From Ohtaekwangia sp. (GTDB taxonomy: Bacteria; Bacteroidota; Bacteroidia; Cytophagales; Cyclobacteriaceae): 64,000 bases of DNA. The stretch lies in the NCBI GenBank assembly GCA_021155195.1, contig JAJNPV010000011.1, positions 50,759-114,758 of the forward strand, written 5' to 3'. A program made the position numbers and the translations under genes. Under the pieces are notes generated by a model. That model ran no database searches. It had not been told where the DNA came from and saw only the letters and a list, made by a program, of their open reading frames with translations. Below are positions 19,805 through 27,945 of this stretch, one piece after another (the stretch's first letter is position 1; the number at the start of each line of letters is the position of its first letter).

Positions 19805-22800
19805 TTATGCTGGCATTTTAATAATAAATGTTGATCCCTTTCCTGCTACCGTTTCTACTTTCAGTTCACCTCCATGTGCCTTTACAATATCATAACTCAA
19901 TGATAGACCCAGTCCTGTTCCTTGTCCTGTTGGCTTTGTTGTGAAGAACGGTTGAAAAATTTTTTCTTTGATGGAATCTGGAATGCCGTTGCCGTTGTCT
20001 TTAACTGTGATTAATATGATATTACTGATTCCCTTGATGCCTTCGTGTGTGCCGCTTTCAAGCTTAGTGCTTACGGTAACGGTTGGTTCGTAGCGCGAAT
20101 CAAGCTTTGAACTTTCAACTTTGGACTTTTCACTCACCGCATAAAACGCATTCGTAATCAGATTCAAGATCACTCTTCCAATATCCTGAGGAATAATATT
20201 GATGTTACCAATCGTTTCATCAAACTCTGTTTTCATGGTAGCATTAAACGACTTGTCTTTTGCACGCAAACCATGATACGCCAATCGTAAATATTCATCA
20301 GCTAAAGCATTGATATCAGTTGATTCTTTTACTCCACTGCTGCTACGACTATGTTGCAACATTCCTTTCACAATATCGCCTGCGCGCTTCCCGTGATGAT
20401 TTATCTTTTCAGAATTAGATTTTATATCATCAACAAGTTCGTCTGCCAACTGCTTATTGCCACCTGCCAACTCCTTTTTAAGTTCATCAATCAATTCAGT
20501 ATTCACTTCACTAAAATTGTTTACAAAATTCAACGGGTTCTGAATTTCATGGGCAATGCCAGCCGTGAGTTCTCCAAGGGACGCCATCTTCTCTGATTGA
20601 ATCAATTGCTGCTGGGCCAGTTTCAGATCCACCAGGGTTTTGTCCACTTGTTGCTTGGCGGCTTCGAGTTTACTGAAATCTTCATAACGTGCGTAAGCAG
20701 TAGAGAACGCATGGGCAACAGTCTGGATCAAGTCAAGTTGTTCTTTATTTAATGAAGCAGTGTTTCCCACATACAACATGCCTTGCAGAAAGGGAAGGAA
20801 ATGAAGATGAATTCCTTCGGTAGGAATTGTTTTCAAGTACTGTTCGCGAGATGTGATGGCGCGTTGGTGTACGAGCGTATCCGCCTGAGCGGAGAAATCT
20901 TTTTCCACCCAATGCGCAACATATCTTTTGTGGTCACGCCAGCCTGTAATGGCATCGTTCAGATTGGCTGCGGAAGCATACGGCAATTCAAAAGCTGCAA
21001 TAGCCCGTCCATCGGGCGTGGAAAGAAACGTGTGAATGCTTTGCCTATCATCATCCATAATAAACACTCCGCATCGAACGAATGGAATTCCCAGCGTGGT
21101 AAGCTCTCTCCAGATCAACGGAGTAATTCGATCCAAGTCCTGCTTGGTACGCATGGAGGCAATTTCTGCACGTATCCTGTCAACCGATGCCCGCTTAATG
21201 GCTTCGAGGGCTTGTGCTTCGGCTTTTTGCAGATCAAGGAAGCGGGTGTAGGTTTGTTCGAAGACCTTTGCAAAACGTTGTAAAAGATGAATATTATTTT
21301 CCGATAGTGGAACGGAAGAGGTAATGCCAATAAAACCTTTTGAATAGTAAATAAAATTATTCACCCGCCTGGTTCCATAGAGCCCGGGTGCAACCTTGAA
21401 TCCGATATTGGTAAGATAATTCAACCATTCATTAAGTCTTTCGCCTTGCAAATCGCTTATTAAATAAGGTTTCCTCGCAAGCCATGCCTCATGAATAGCT
21501 TTGCCCGTGGTGACTTCGTTAAAATCAATAACAAATTGATTACTTATTTCAGAACCATCTATTTCGGTAATCCATAAATCAAAGCATTTTTCTTCTTCGT
21601 TTACCGTGGTAATAAATCCCCTATTATTCGAGCCTAGGTTTTTCCCATCATTCAATTTTGTAAATTCTTCAAATAAAATTTTCACGGTAGATGCTAATTC
21701 ATCCGATCGATACATGGCCATTGTCCTTGCGCGCACCCTTTCCAATGCGGCTTCAATCTTAGCTTCTCTCGCCTGGGCTTCTGCTTTTTGAAGATCGAGG
21801 AAACGCGTAAAGGCTTGTTGGAATACTTTTCCAAAACGCATGAGAGTGTTATTCTCTTCATTGGTATAAGGTGTACCCGAAAAGTTCTCTATATATAGTC
21901 CAACATCTTTTAACAATACTGTTGAGATGGCAAGACCAGGGCTCTTAAAATAAAATTTCTTTGATGTTTCTGATAACCCGGGAACATGTTTGAAAAGGTC
22001 TCGATAAAATCTATTCTTTTCTTTGAAGTTTAAATTCGTGGCAAAAAAGTCCATTCTCTTTTTCTTTGCTTCATTGAACTGATTAGCCCACACTGAATCA
22101 AAGTAAGGATGTGAAATTTTGGAAGGAATTTCCTGCTCATCGGCAATCCAAAAATGCCAGTCGCCTTTCGGTTTGTAGTCTACCACAAAGCCGGCATGAT
22201 CAAGATTGATTTTTAACTGAACAAACTGCTCAAATACAACCTGAATTACTTCTTTGAGCTCCGCACTCTGTTGCATCCCCATGCTTTTAGCCCGCACTCT
22301 TTCCAAGGCCGCTTCAATTTCCAGTTCGCGGTTCTTATGTTCTAGTTCAACGGTACGCCTTTTTACTGCATCACGGAGTTCGAGATTTTCTTTTTCTATT
22401 TTCTCGGAAGCAAGCTGCTGGCCTTCTTCTGTGCGATGATCGGGGAATGAAGCGTGTTGGTGTACGGCTTTCCAGCCTCTATCTATGTATTTTACAATGC
22501 AGGAAATCCGGGCATGTCCATAGAATGACCAATTCTTTCCGATAAGTACATACAGATCGCTCTCTTCGCGAACCACAGCACTATCACTATCCAACGGTTG
22601 TATGCTAATTTTTCTGTTGCGCAGTTGCGCCTTGCCTCGCAACTCCTCAGCGGTAGCAGTATAAAACTTCACCGTGTCCCGCTTGCTGAAGAACACTTCT
22701 CCGTTGGCTGAGCCGAAAATGCTGAAATCATCCACCAGATAAGAAGAGAATTTTTTCATATCAGCTGAAAGATTGGATTCCCAAAAGTCGTAGTAGGCCT

Positions 22801-22939
22801 TCAGCAACGCTTCCTCTGCTTGTTTGGTCAGTTTTATTTTTGACGTTGATGTCTTTTTTTTAAGTAGTGTAGCAGCCTTTGAATTCTGCTTGGCCGCTAC
22901 TTTCTTTTTGGCGTGCGTTGGTAACTTTTTCTTTTTCAT
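19805..22939 (-). CDS. Cytosolic NTF2/GAF-like multi-sensor histidine kinase
   Basis: Soluble kinase of 1044 residues with no signal peptide or membrane helix. Order: a lysine-rich tail (1-40), an NTF2/SnoaL-like (DUF4440-type) domain (about 40-162), a coiled coil (165-206), three successive GAF-like modules (about 207-391, 395-577, 578-755), then phosphoacceptor H797 in TAGIAHEIQNP and the ATPase domain. Each module opens with a variant of EAALERVRA, and the first two close with a variant of RFLDLQKAEAQA. The combination of small-molecule pocket folds suggests sensing of internal metabolites; no ligand is known. The gene is first in an operon with the TPR kinase. The AAAGGAAATG before the start is a fair ribosome site. 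Confidence 0.88.
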   Translation of the reverse strand: MKKKKLPTHAKKKVAAKQNSKAATLLKKKTSTSKIKLTKQAEEALLKAYYDFWESNLSADMKKFSSYLVDDFSIFGSANGEVFFSKRDTVKFYTATAEELRGKAQLRNRKISIQPLDSDSAVVREESDLYVLIGKNWSFYGHARISCIVKYIDRGWKAVHQHASFPDHRTEEGQQLASEKIEKENLELRDAVKRRTVELEHKNRELEIEAALERVRAKSMGMQQSAELKEVIQVVFEQFVQLKINLDHAGFVVDYKPKGDWHFWIADEQEIPSKISHPYFDSVWANQFNEAKKKRMDFFATNLNFKEKNRFYRDLFKHVPGLSETSKKFYFKSPGLAISTVLLKDVGLYIENFSGTPYTNEENNTLMRFGKVFQQAFTRFLDLQKAEAQAREAKIEAALERVRARTMAMYRSDELASTVKILFEEFTKLNDGKNLGSNNRGFITTVNEEEKCFDLWITEIDGSEISNQFVIDFNEVTTGKAIHEAWLARKPYLISDLQGERLNEWLNYLTNIGFKVAPGLYGTRRVNNFIYYSKGFIGITSSVPLSENNIHLLQRFAKVFEQTYTRFLDLQKAEAQALEAIKRASVDRIRAEIASMRTKQDLDRITPLIWRELTTLGIPFVRCGVFIMDDDRQSIHTFLSTPDGRAIAAFELPYASAANLNDAITGWRDHKRYVAHWVEKDFSAQADTLVHQRAITSREQYLKTIPTEGIHLHFLPFLQGMLYVGNTASLNKEQLDLIQTVAHAFSTAYARYEDFSKLEAAKQQVDKTLVDLKLAQQQLIQSEKMASLGELTAGIAHEIQNPLNFVNNFSEVNTELIDELKKELAGGNKQLADELVDDIKSNSEKINHHGKRAGDIVKGMLQHSRSSSGVKESTDINALADEYLRLAYHGLRAKDKSFNATMKTEFDETIGNINIIPQDIGRVILNLITNAFYAVSEKSKVESSKLDSRYEPTVTVSTKLESGTHEGIKGISNIILITVKDNGNGIPDSIKEKIFQPFFTTKPTGQGTGLGLSLSYDIVKAHGGELKVETVAGKGSTFIIKMPA

Positions 22940-23147
22940 TTCCTTTAAGCTTCAAGGCAGGAGGCTACACACCAAATTGCATTTGCAGGTAAACCATTGT
23001 CAATCCAGCTTACAATTTACTTTTTTTAAGGAGTTTACCCGCACTTGTCATCAATTGTTTACTCCACTACATTTTGCTTGATTAACTTTATATCCTGCCG
23101 AGGAAGTTACCCGTAGATTGTATAAACTTGCAGCGTAATTTTATACT

Positions 23148-24098
23148 ATGACTAAGTACACATTTACCGAGAAGAAAGATACCCGTTCAGGATTTGGCGT
23201 TGGCCTTCACGAACTTGGAAAAGCGAACACCAATGTGGTGGCATTATGTGCCGACCTTACGGGCTCATTGAAGATGGATGCCTTTAAAAAAGACTTTCCA
23301 GAACGCTTCTTTCAGGTGGGTATTGCCGAAGCAAATATGATGGGGCTGGCTGCCGGAATGACCATTGGCGGTAAGATTCCTTTCACGGGAACTTTTGCCA
23401 ACTTTTCTACGGGTCGCGTGTACGATCAAATCCGTCAATCAATTGCTTACTCCGGTAAAAATGTAAAGATCTGCGCTTCCCATGCTGGTTTAACATTGGG
23501 GGAAGATGGCGCTACCCACCAGATATTGGAAGACATTGGAATGATGAAAATGCTACCTGGCATGACGGTAATTGTGCCGTGCGATCATAACCAAACCAAG
23601 GCAGCAACTATTGCCTTGGGTTCCCATGTTGGTCCCGCATATTTACGTTTTGGCCGACCAAGCTGGCCTATTTTTACAGGCGATCGACCTTTCGTTATTG
23701 GCAAGGCCGACAAGATGATTGAGGGCAATCACGTTTCTATTTTTGCAACGGGCCATATGGTGTGGTTGGCAATCGAAGCTGAAGCGATGTTGGCCGAAAA
23801 AGGAATCTCTGCGGAGGTAATAAATATTCATACAATCAAGCCGTTAGATGTTGAAGCGATCCTTGCTTCGGTACAAAAAACAGGGTGTGCAGTTACGTGC
23901 GAAGAGCATCAAATAAATGGTGGCTTAGGTGATAGTGTTGCTCAAGTATTAAGTCGTTTTAATCCTTCTCCCCTTGAAATGGTTGCGGTGAATGATTCGT
24001 TTGGTGAGAGTGGCACTCCTACTCAATTGCTTAAGAAATATGGATTGAGTTCTGAAAATATTGTGGCTGCTGCCGAAAAGGTAATTAAGAGAAAGTAA
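23148..24098 (+). CDS. Transketolase, C-terminal half
   Basis: Protein of 316 residues covering the pyrimidine-binding and C-terminal domains of transketolase. The thiamine-activating glutamate is in VGIAEANMMG, and the later motifs LTLGEDGATHQ and YLRFGRP match. Many Bacteroidota and archaea encode transketolase as two half-proteins; the N-terminal (diphosphate-binding) half is not next to it or elsewhere in this window, so the partner must be encoded elsewhere. A degenerate TAAACTTG box at 23123-23130, 17 bases before the start, may be the -7 element. It is read divergently from the kinase operon. Confidence 0.9.
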   Translation: MTKYTFTEKKDTRSGFGVGLHELGKANTNVVALCADLTGSLKMDAFKKDFPERFFQVGIAEANMMGLAAGMTIGGKIPFTGTFANFSTGRVYDQIRQSIAYSGKNVKICASHAGLTLGEDGATHQILEDIGMMKMLPGMTVIVPCDHNQTKAATIALGSHVGPAYLRFGRPSWPIFTGDRPFVIGKADKMIEGNHVSIFATGHMVWLAIEAEAMLAEKGISAEVINIHTIKPLDVEAILASVQKTGCAVTCEEHQINGGLGDSVAQVLSRFNPSPLEMVAVNDSFGESGTPTQLLKKYGLSSENIVAAAEKVIKRK

Positions 24099-24152
24099 TC
24101 AACGTTGGGATTGTATTTCCCTTAGCACTTTACGTGCAAAAAAAGCAGACCC

Positions 24153-24851
24153 ATGAAAATCTGCGTAGCTCAAACCTATCCTGTTAAAGGTGATATTCAA
24201 CACAATATTGAAAATCACAAGAAGTTAATAGCGCAGGCTGTTGAACAAAAAGCTGGTCTAATCGTTTTTCCCGAATTATCATTAACTGGTTATGAGCCTA
24301 CGTTAGCAAAGGAATTAGCTATCACAAAAGAGGATAACCGTCTCTGTGATTTTCAAATTCTTAGCGATGAACATGGCATAACCATTGGTGTTGGTGCACC
24401 CACTAAAAGTGATTTGGGTATCTGCATAAGCATGATCCTCTTCCAACCAAACCAGCCGCGCATAACTTACTCCAAAAAATACCTTCATGCCGATGAGGAA
24501 CCTTTCTTTGTTGCAGGAGATAATCTCCCTTGCTTAAAAATTAAGGACACTAACATCGCCTTTGCCATCTGTTACGAAATCTCCATCGACAGGCATATTG
24601 AACAAGCTCATAAAAACGGAACAAGTATTTATATAGCCAGCGTAGCAAAATTTGAAAGCGGAATTGAAAAGGCGCTGCAGAGGCTTTCCAACATTGCAAC
24701 AACCTATAGCATGACAGTTCTTATGTCAAACTGTGTTGGAATTTTTGATGGTCAGCAATGTGCAGGCAAAACTTCAATTTGGAATAGCAAAGGTGTTTTG
24801 GTGCATCAGCTAGATGAAACCAAGGAAGGCATTTTAATGGTGGATATTTAA
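24153..24851 (+). CDS. Nitrilase-family carbon-nitrogen hydrolase
   Basis: Enzyme of 232 residues that hydrolyses an amide or related C-N bond. The Glu-Lys-Cys catalytic triad is visible: E in FPELSLTGYEP, K in YSKKYLHADE, and C in AFAICYEIS. It is slightly short for the family but covers the core. Omega-amidase or N-carbamoyl hydrolase activities are possible; the sequence does not decide. It follows the transketolase gene by 54 bp on the same strand. Confidence 0.85.
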   Translation: MKICVAQTYPVKGDIQHNIENHKKLIAQAVEQKAGLIVFPELSLTGYEPTLAKELAITKEDNRLCDFQILSDEHGITIGVGAPTKSDLGICISMILFQPNQPRITYSKKYLHADEEPFFVAGDNLPCLKIKDTNIAFAICYEISIDRHIEQAHKNGTSIYIASVAKFESGIEKALQRLSNIATTYSMTVLMSNCVGIFDGQQCAGKTSIWNSKGVLVHQLDETKEGILMVDI

Positions 24852-24894
24852 CGTTCAAAAACTTTTCTCTTAGCATCCTAGCCGTTAAAATCAA

Positions 24895-25938
24895 TTATAG
24901 TGTAGCCATATCAATGACAAAACGATAGCGAACATCGCCTTTTACCATCCGCACATAAGCAGCTTCAATATCTTTAATTGCAATCACTTCAATATCAGAA
25001 ACAATATTGTGTTTAGCACAATAGTCTAACATCTCTTGTGTTTCACGAATGCCACCAATCATAGAACCAGCCAACGTTTTCCGCTTAGGAATTAAGCTGA
25101 ACGCATCTATCGGTAAGGCTTCTGGTGGAAGCCCCACCATTACCATCGCCCCATCAGGTTTTACCATCCCAAGGTATAAATCCAAATCATGTGCTCCAGA
25201 AACTGTATCTAATACAAAATCGAAACTATTGCGTGCCTTCTTCACAGCATCCTTATTGGTGGTAACCAAAAAATGATGTGCCCCTAATGCAAGTGCGTCT
25301 TTCTCTTTACCGGGCGATGTGCTTACCACAGTTACGTCCGCGCCAAGAGAGACTGCTAACTTCACTCCCATGTGACCGAGTCCGCCCAATCCTACAATGG
25401 CAACCTTTTGCCCCTTACCGACTTTCCAATGCATTAAAGGTGAATAGGTTGTGATGCCTGCACAGAGTAAAGGTGCCACGGCATCCAATGGTAGTTTATC
25501 AGAAATCCGTAAGGTGTAATTTTCGTCAACAACAATAAAATTCGAATATCCTCCTTGTGTAGGGGTCTTTCCGTCTTTATCATAACTATTGTACGTACCA
25601 ATCATTCCATTTTCACAATACTGTTCATTGCCAGCTTTACAACTTGAACACGTGCGGCACGAATCAACAAAACAACCAACCCCTGCAAGGTCACCCACTT
25701 TAAATTTCTTAACGGCTGCCCCTACTTTCGAAATTTTACCTACAATTTCATGACCAGGTACCATTGGATAAATGGCTCCTCCCCACTCATCTCGAATCTG
25801 ATGTAAATCAGAATGACAAACCCCGCAAAATTGAATCTCGATCAGCACATCGTTCGATCCCACTTCCCTTCTGTCAAAACTAAAAGGTGCTAAAGGTGAC
25901 TTTGAATTTTGGGCGGCATATCCTTTGGAAGCAATCAT
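24895..25938 (-). CDS. Zinc-dependent alcohol dehydrogenase
   Basis: Medium-chain NAD(P)-dependent alcohol/aldehyde reductase of 347 residues, closest in pattern to the cinnamyl-alcohol/YahK group. Catalytic zinc ligands are C38 (CGVCHSDLH), H63 (PGHE) and C159 (LLCAG). The structural zinc site has C94, C97, C100 and C108. The dinucleotide fold shows GLGGLGHMG. Substrate is probably a broad range of aldehydes. It is divergent from arsR; a CAAACTTA sequence at 25967-25974 is a possible -7 box on its strand. There is no evidence that it belongs to the arsenic system. Confidence 0.9.
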   Translation of the reverse strand: MIASKGYAAQNSKSPLAPFSFDRREVGSNDVLIEIQFCGVCHSDLHQIRDEWGGAIYPMVPGHEIVGKISKVGAAVKKFKVGDLAGVGCFVDSCRTCSSCKAGNEQYCENGMIGTYNSYDKDGKTPTQGGYSNFIVVDENYTLRISDKLPLDAVAPLLCAGITTYSPLMHWKVGKGQKVAIVGLGGLGHMGVKLAVSLGADVTVVSTSPGKEKDALALGAHHFLVTTNKDAVKKARNSFDFVLDTVSGAHDLDLYLGMVKPDGAMVMVGLPPEALPIDAFSLIPKRKTLAGSMIGGIRETQEMLDYCAKHNIVSDIEVIAIKDIEAAYVRMVKGDVRYRFVIDMATL

Positions 25939-26055
25939 AAGCTGTTAATGATTATTTTTAGAGTGTCAAACTTAGCACAAGAAACCTAAAAACAGAGATC
26001 AAAATTTTATGATCGGAAAAATAGTAGGAATATTTTTCAGGAGGATGAAACTTTT

Positions 26056-26071
26056 ATCGTAATATTACGAT
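26056..26071. promoter_or_regulatory. ArsR operator, copy 1
   Basis: Perfect 16-bp palindrome ATCGTAATATTACGAT, ending 9 bp before the arsR start. A 15-of-16 match occurs before arsM. ArsR/SmtB repressors bind such AT-rich dyads, so this is a strong candidate for autoregulation. Confidence 0.8.
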
Positions 26072-26080
26072 TGATACACT

Positions 26081-26404
26081 ATGGGACTTTCAAAGACAGA
26101 AGATTTCACCAAAACACAAAATGAAGTGGCTACAATTGCCAAGGCACTCGGACATCCAGCGCGAATTGCCATCTTGCAATACCTGGCCGAAAAGAAATCG
26201 TGCGTGTGCGGTGATATTGTGGACGAACTTCCGCTTTCACAATCAACGGTTTCGCAACACTTAAAGGAATTGAAAAAAGTTGGCTTGATCAAGGGAGAAA
26301 TTGAAGGCCCATCCGTTTGTTACTGCATCGATTCAAAAGCCTTAATAAAGGCGAGGAAACTATTGGGCGACTTACTTCAGGGTGTTCAGGCTAGTTGCTG
26401 CTAA
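26081..26404 (+). CDS. arsR: ArsR-family metalloregulator
   Basis: Winged-helix repressor of 107 residues that should leave DNA when it binds trivalent arsenic or antimony. The recognition helix region is LSQSTVSQHLKEL (52-64). Possible As(III) thiol ligands are C41 and C43 in SCVCGDI; further pairs lie at C80/C82 and at the C-terminus (C106, C107). It precedes arsM by 53 bp and its own start is preceded by the palindromic operator, so autorepression is likely. The metal is inferred from the neighbours. Confidence 0.92.
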   Translation: MGLSKTEDFTKTQNEVATIAKALGHPARIAILQYLAEKKSCVCGDIVDELPLSQSTVSQHLKELKKVGLIKGEIEGPSVCYCIDSKALIKARKLLGDLLQGVQASCC

Positions 26405-26421
26405 AATTTTTATTCAAATTA

Positions 26422-26437
26422 ATCGCAATATTACGAT
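26422..26437. promoter_or_regulatory. ArsR operator, copy 2
   Basis: ATCGCAATATTACGAT differs at one base from the perfect palindrome before arsR and lies 20 bp before the arsM start, in the arsR-arsM gap. This suggests arsM has its own repressed promoter or that the regulator binds cooperatively at two sites. Confidence 0.75.
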
Positions 26438-26457
26438 AACTATTAATCCAATATATT

Positions 26458-27333
26458 ATGACAACTTCAGAGGAACTTAAACAATTGGTAAAGGAAAAGT
26501 ATGCTGAAATCGCTACACAGTCCAAACAACAAAACGAAACCAGCTGCTGCGGAAGTGGTTGTGGATGTGCTACTATTGATGAAGCACTCATGGCAGAAGA
26601 CTACTCAATGCTAGCCGGTTATAATACCGATGCCGACCTGGGATTAGGATGCGGCCTACCCACAGAGTTTGCCAACATTAAAGCAGGTGATTTAGTAATT
26701 GATCTTGGTTCAGGTGCCGGTAACGATGCGTTTGTGGCGCGTTCCGTAACAGGTGCTACCGGAAAAGTAATTGGTGTCGATTTCACTGAAAAGATGATTG
26801 AAAAAGCACGCATTAATGCTGAGAAGTTAGGCTTTCATAATGTCGAGTTTCGATATGGTGATATTGAAAAACTTCCGGTTAGTAATTCAGTAGCCGATGT
26901 TGTGGTGAGCAATTGCGTAATGAACCTTGTGCCTGATAAAAGAACTGCCTTCAACGAAACTTTCAGGGTATTGAAACCCGGTGGTCACTTTAGTATTTCA
27001 GATATAGTGCTTGTAGGTGAACTACCGGATGGCTTAAGAAAAAATGCTGAGATGTACGCAGGGTGTATTTCGGGTGCTATTCAAAAGAATGAATATCTTC
27101 AGATTGTTAAAGAGGCAGGCTTTGTAAATATTACTATCCAAAAGGAAAAGAAAATCAATCTTCCGGATGAAATTTTATCCGCTTACTTGAATGAAGTTGA
27201 AATGACGCAGGTAAAGCAAGGTGATTTAGGTATTTTCAGTATTACTGTCTATGCAGAAAAGTCTGTGGAAACAACTGAATCGAAAAAAGCAGCGAAGGCA
27301 GCATGCTGTGGCGAGGGTTCTGATTGTTGCTAA
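26458..27333 (+). CDS. arsM: Arsenite S-adenosylmethionine methyltransferase
   Basis: Enzyme of 291 residues that methylates As(III), giving methylated and volatile arsenicals. The SAM-binding motif is IDLGSGAGND (81-90). The conserved arsenic-binding cysteines appear as C65 (LGCGLP), C153 (SNCVMNL) and C203 (AGCISGA). It also has a cysteine-rich N-terminal patch (C30, C31, C35, C37) and a C-terminal CCGEGSDCC tail, which could carry arsenite. It lies between arsR and arsN2, with an operator copy just upstream. Confidence 0.93.
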   Translation: MTTSEELKQLVKEKYAEIATQSKQQNETSCCGSGCGCATIDEALMAEDYSMLAGYNTDADLGLGCGLPTEFANIKAGDLVIDLGSGAGNDAFVARSVTGATGKVIGVDFTEKMIEKARINAEKLGFHNVEFRYGDIEKLPVSNSVADVVVSNCVMNLVPDKRTAFNETFRVLKPGGHFSISDIVLVGELPDGLRKNAEMYAGCISGAIQKNEYLQIVKEAGFVNITIQKEKKINLPDEILSAYLNEVEMTQVKQGDLGIFSITVYAEKSVETTESKKAAKAACCGEGSDCC

Positions 27334-27390
27334 TCGTAAAAAATATCACATCCGTTTCAATTTTTGATTGAAGGTTGTAATATTTGCCAA

Positions 27391-27837
27391 ATGAAGGAAT
27401 TTGTGGTGAACCAGGAAATCAAAACGCAAAAGGAACTCGAAGCTTTACAGGTTTTTCTCCGGGCAAATCAATTGCCTGCTGATGACATTCGACTGGATAA
27501 CAGTGTTTATTTTACTTACTACAATACAGAAGAAGCTATAGTGGGATCGGGCGGGCTTGAACTTTACGGTACCAAAGCCTTGCTTCGGTCGTTGGCGGTG
27601 AGTCCTGAAATACGAGGCCAACAGTTGGGCAAACAAATAGTATCTGATCTATTACGAAAAGCTCAAAGCCTGGCAATGAGTGAAGTGTATCTTTTAACAG
27701 AATCTGCTTTCTACTTCTTTCATAAACTTGGGTTTGAAGAATTAAAACGCGATGAAGTACCGGAAGAAATTCGTTCATCTACTGAGTTCAGCCAGGTTTG
27801 CCCTACATCAGCAAACGTAATGAAGCTTACATTTTGA
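27391..27837 (+). CDS. arsN2: Arsenic-resistance GNAT acetyltransferase (ArsN2-like)
   Basis: GNAT-fold N-acetyltransferase. The frame opens with a TTG at 27364, but the ATG at 27391 (MKEFVVNQE) gives 148 residues and fits the family better. The core GLELYGTKALLRSLAV, the acetyl-CoA loop EIRGQQLG and the C-terminal CPTSANVMKL pattern match ArsN2 proteins found in arsenic operons. Its acceptor is uncertain; related ArsN1 proteins acetylate the organoarsenical phosphinothricin analogue. It follows arsM by 57 bp and is probably in the same transcript. Confidence 0.8.
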   Translation: MKEFVVNQEIKTQKELEALQVFLRANQLPADDIRLDNSVYFTYYNTEEAIVGSGGLELYGTKALLRSLAVSPEIRGQQLGKQIVSDLLRKAQSLAMSEVYLLTESAFYFFHKLGFEELKRDEVPEEIRSSTEFSQVCPTSANVMKLTF

Positions 27838-27919
27838 TCGAACTTTTACCTAACATCTGTTAATCATTTTTTGTAAGATACTATTCGCTATCCGCTACTA
27901 CACTGTGGACTTTTAGTTT

Positions 27920-27927
27920 TACTTTTG
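27920..27927 (+). promoter_or_regulatory. Bacteroidota -7 box for the serine gene
   Basis: TACTTTTG fits TAnnTTTG exactly and ends 18 bases before the start of the phosphatase-dehydrogenase gene, the same distance as two better promoters in this window. No TTTG was found at the expected -33 distance, so the call is partial. Confidence 0.4.
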
Positions 27928-27945
27928 AGGTTGTTATAACTGCCC

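Noticed and set aside
20783..21283. 166-codon plus-strand open frame
   Set aside because: It is antisense to the GAF-like part of the 1044-residue kinase, has no domain or signal, and the kinase reading is unambiguous.
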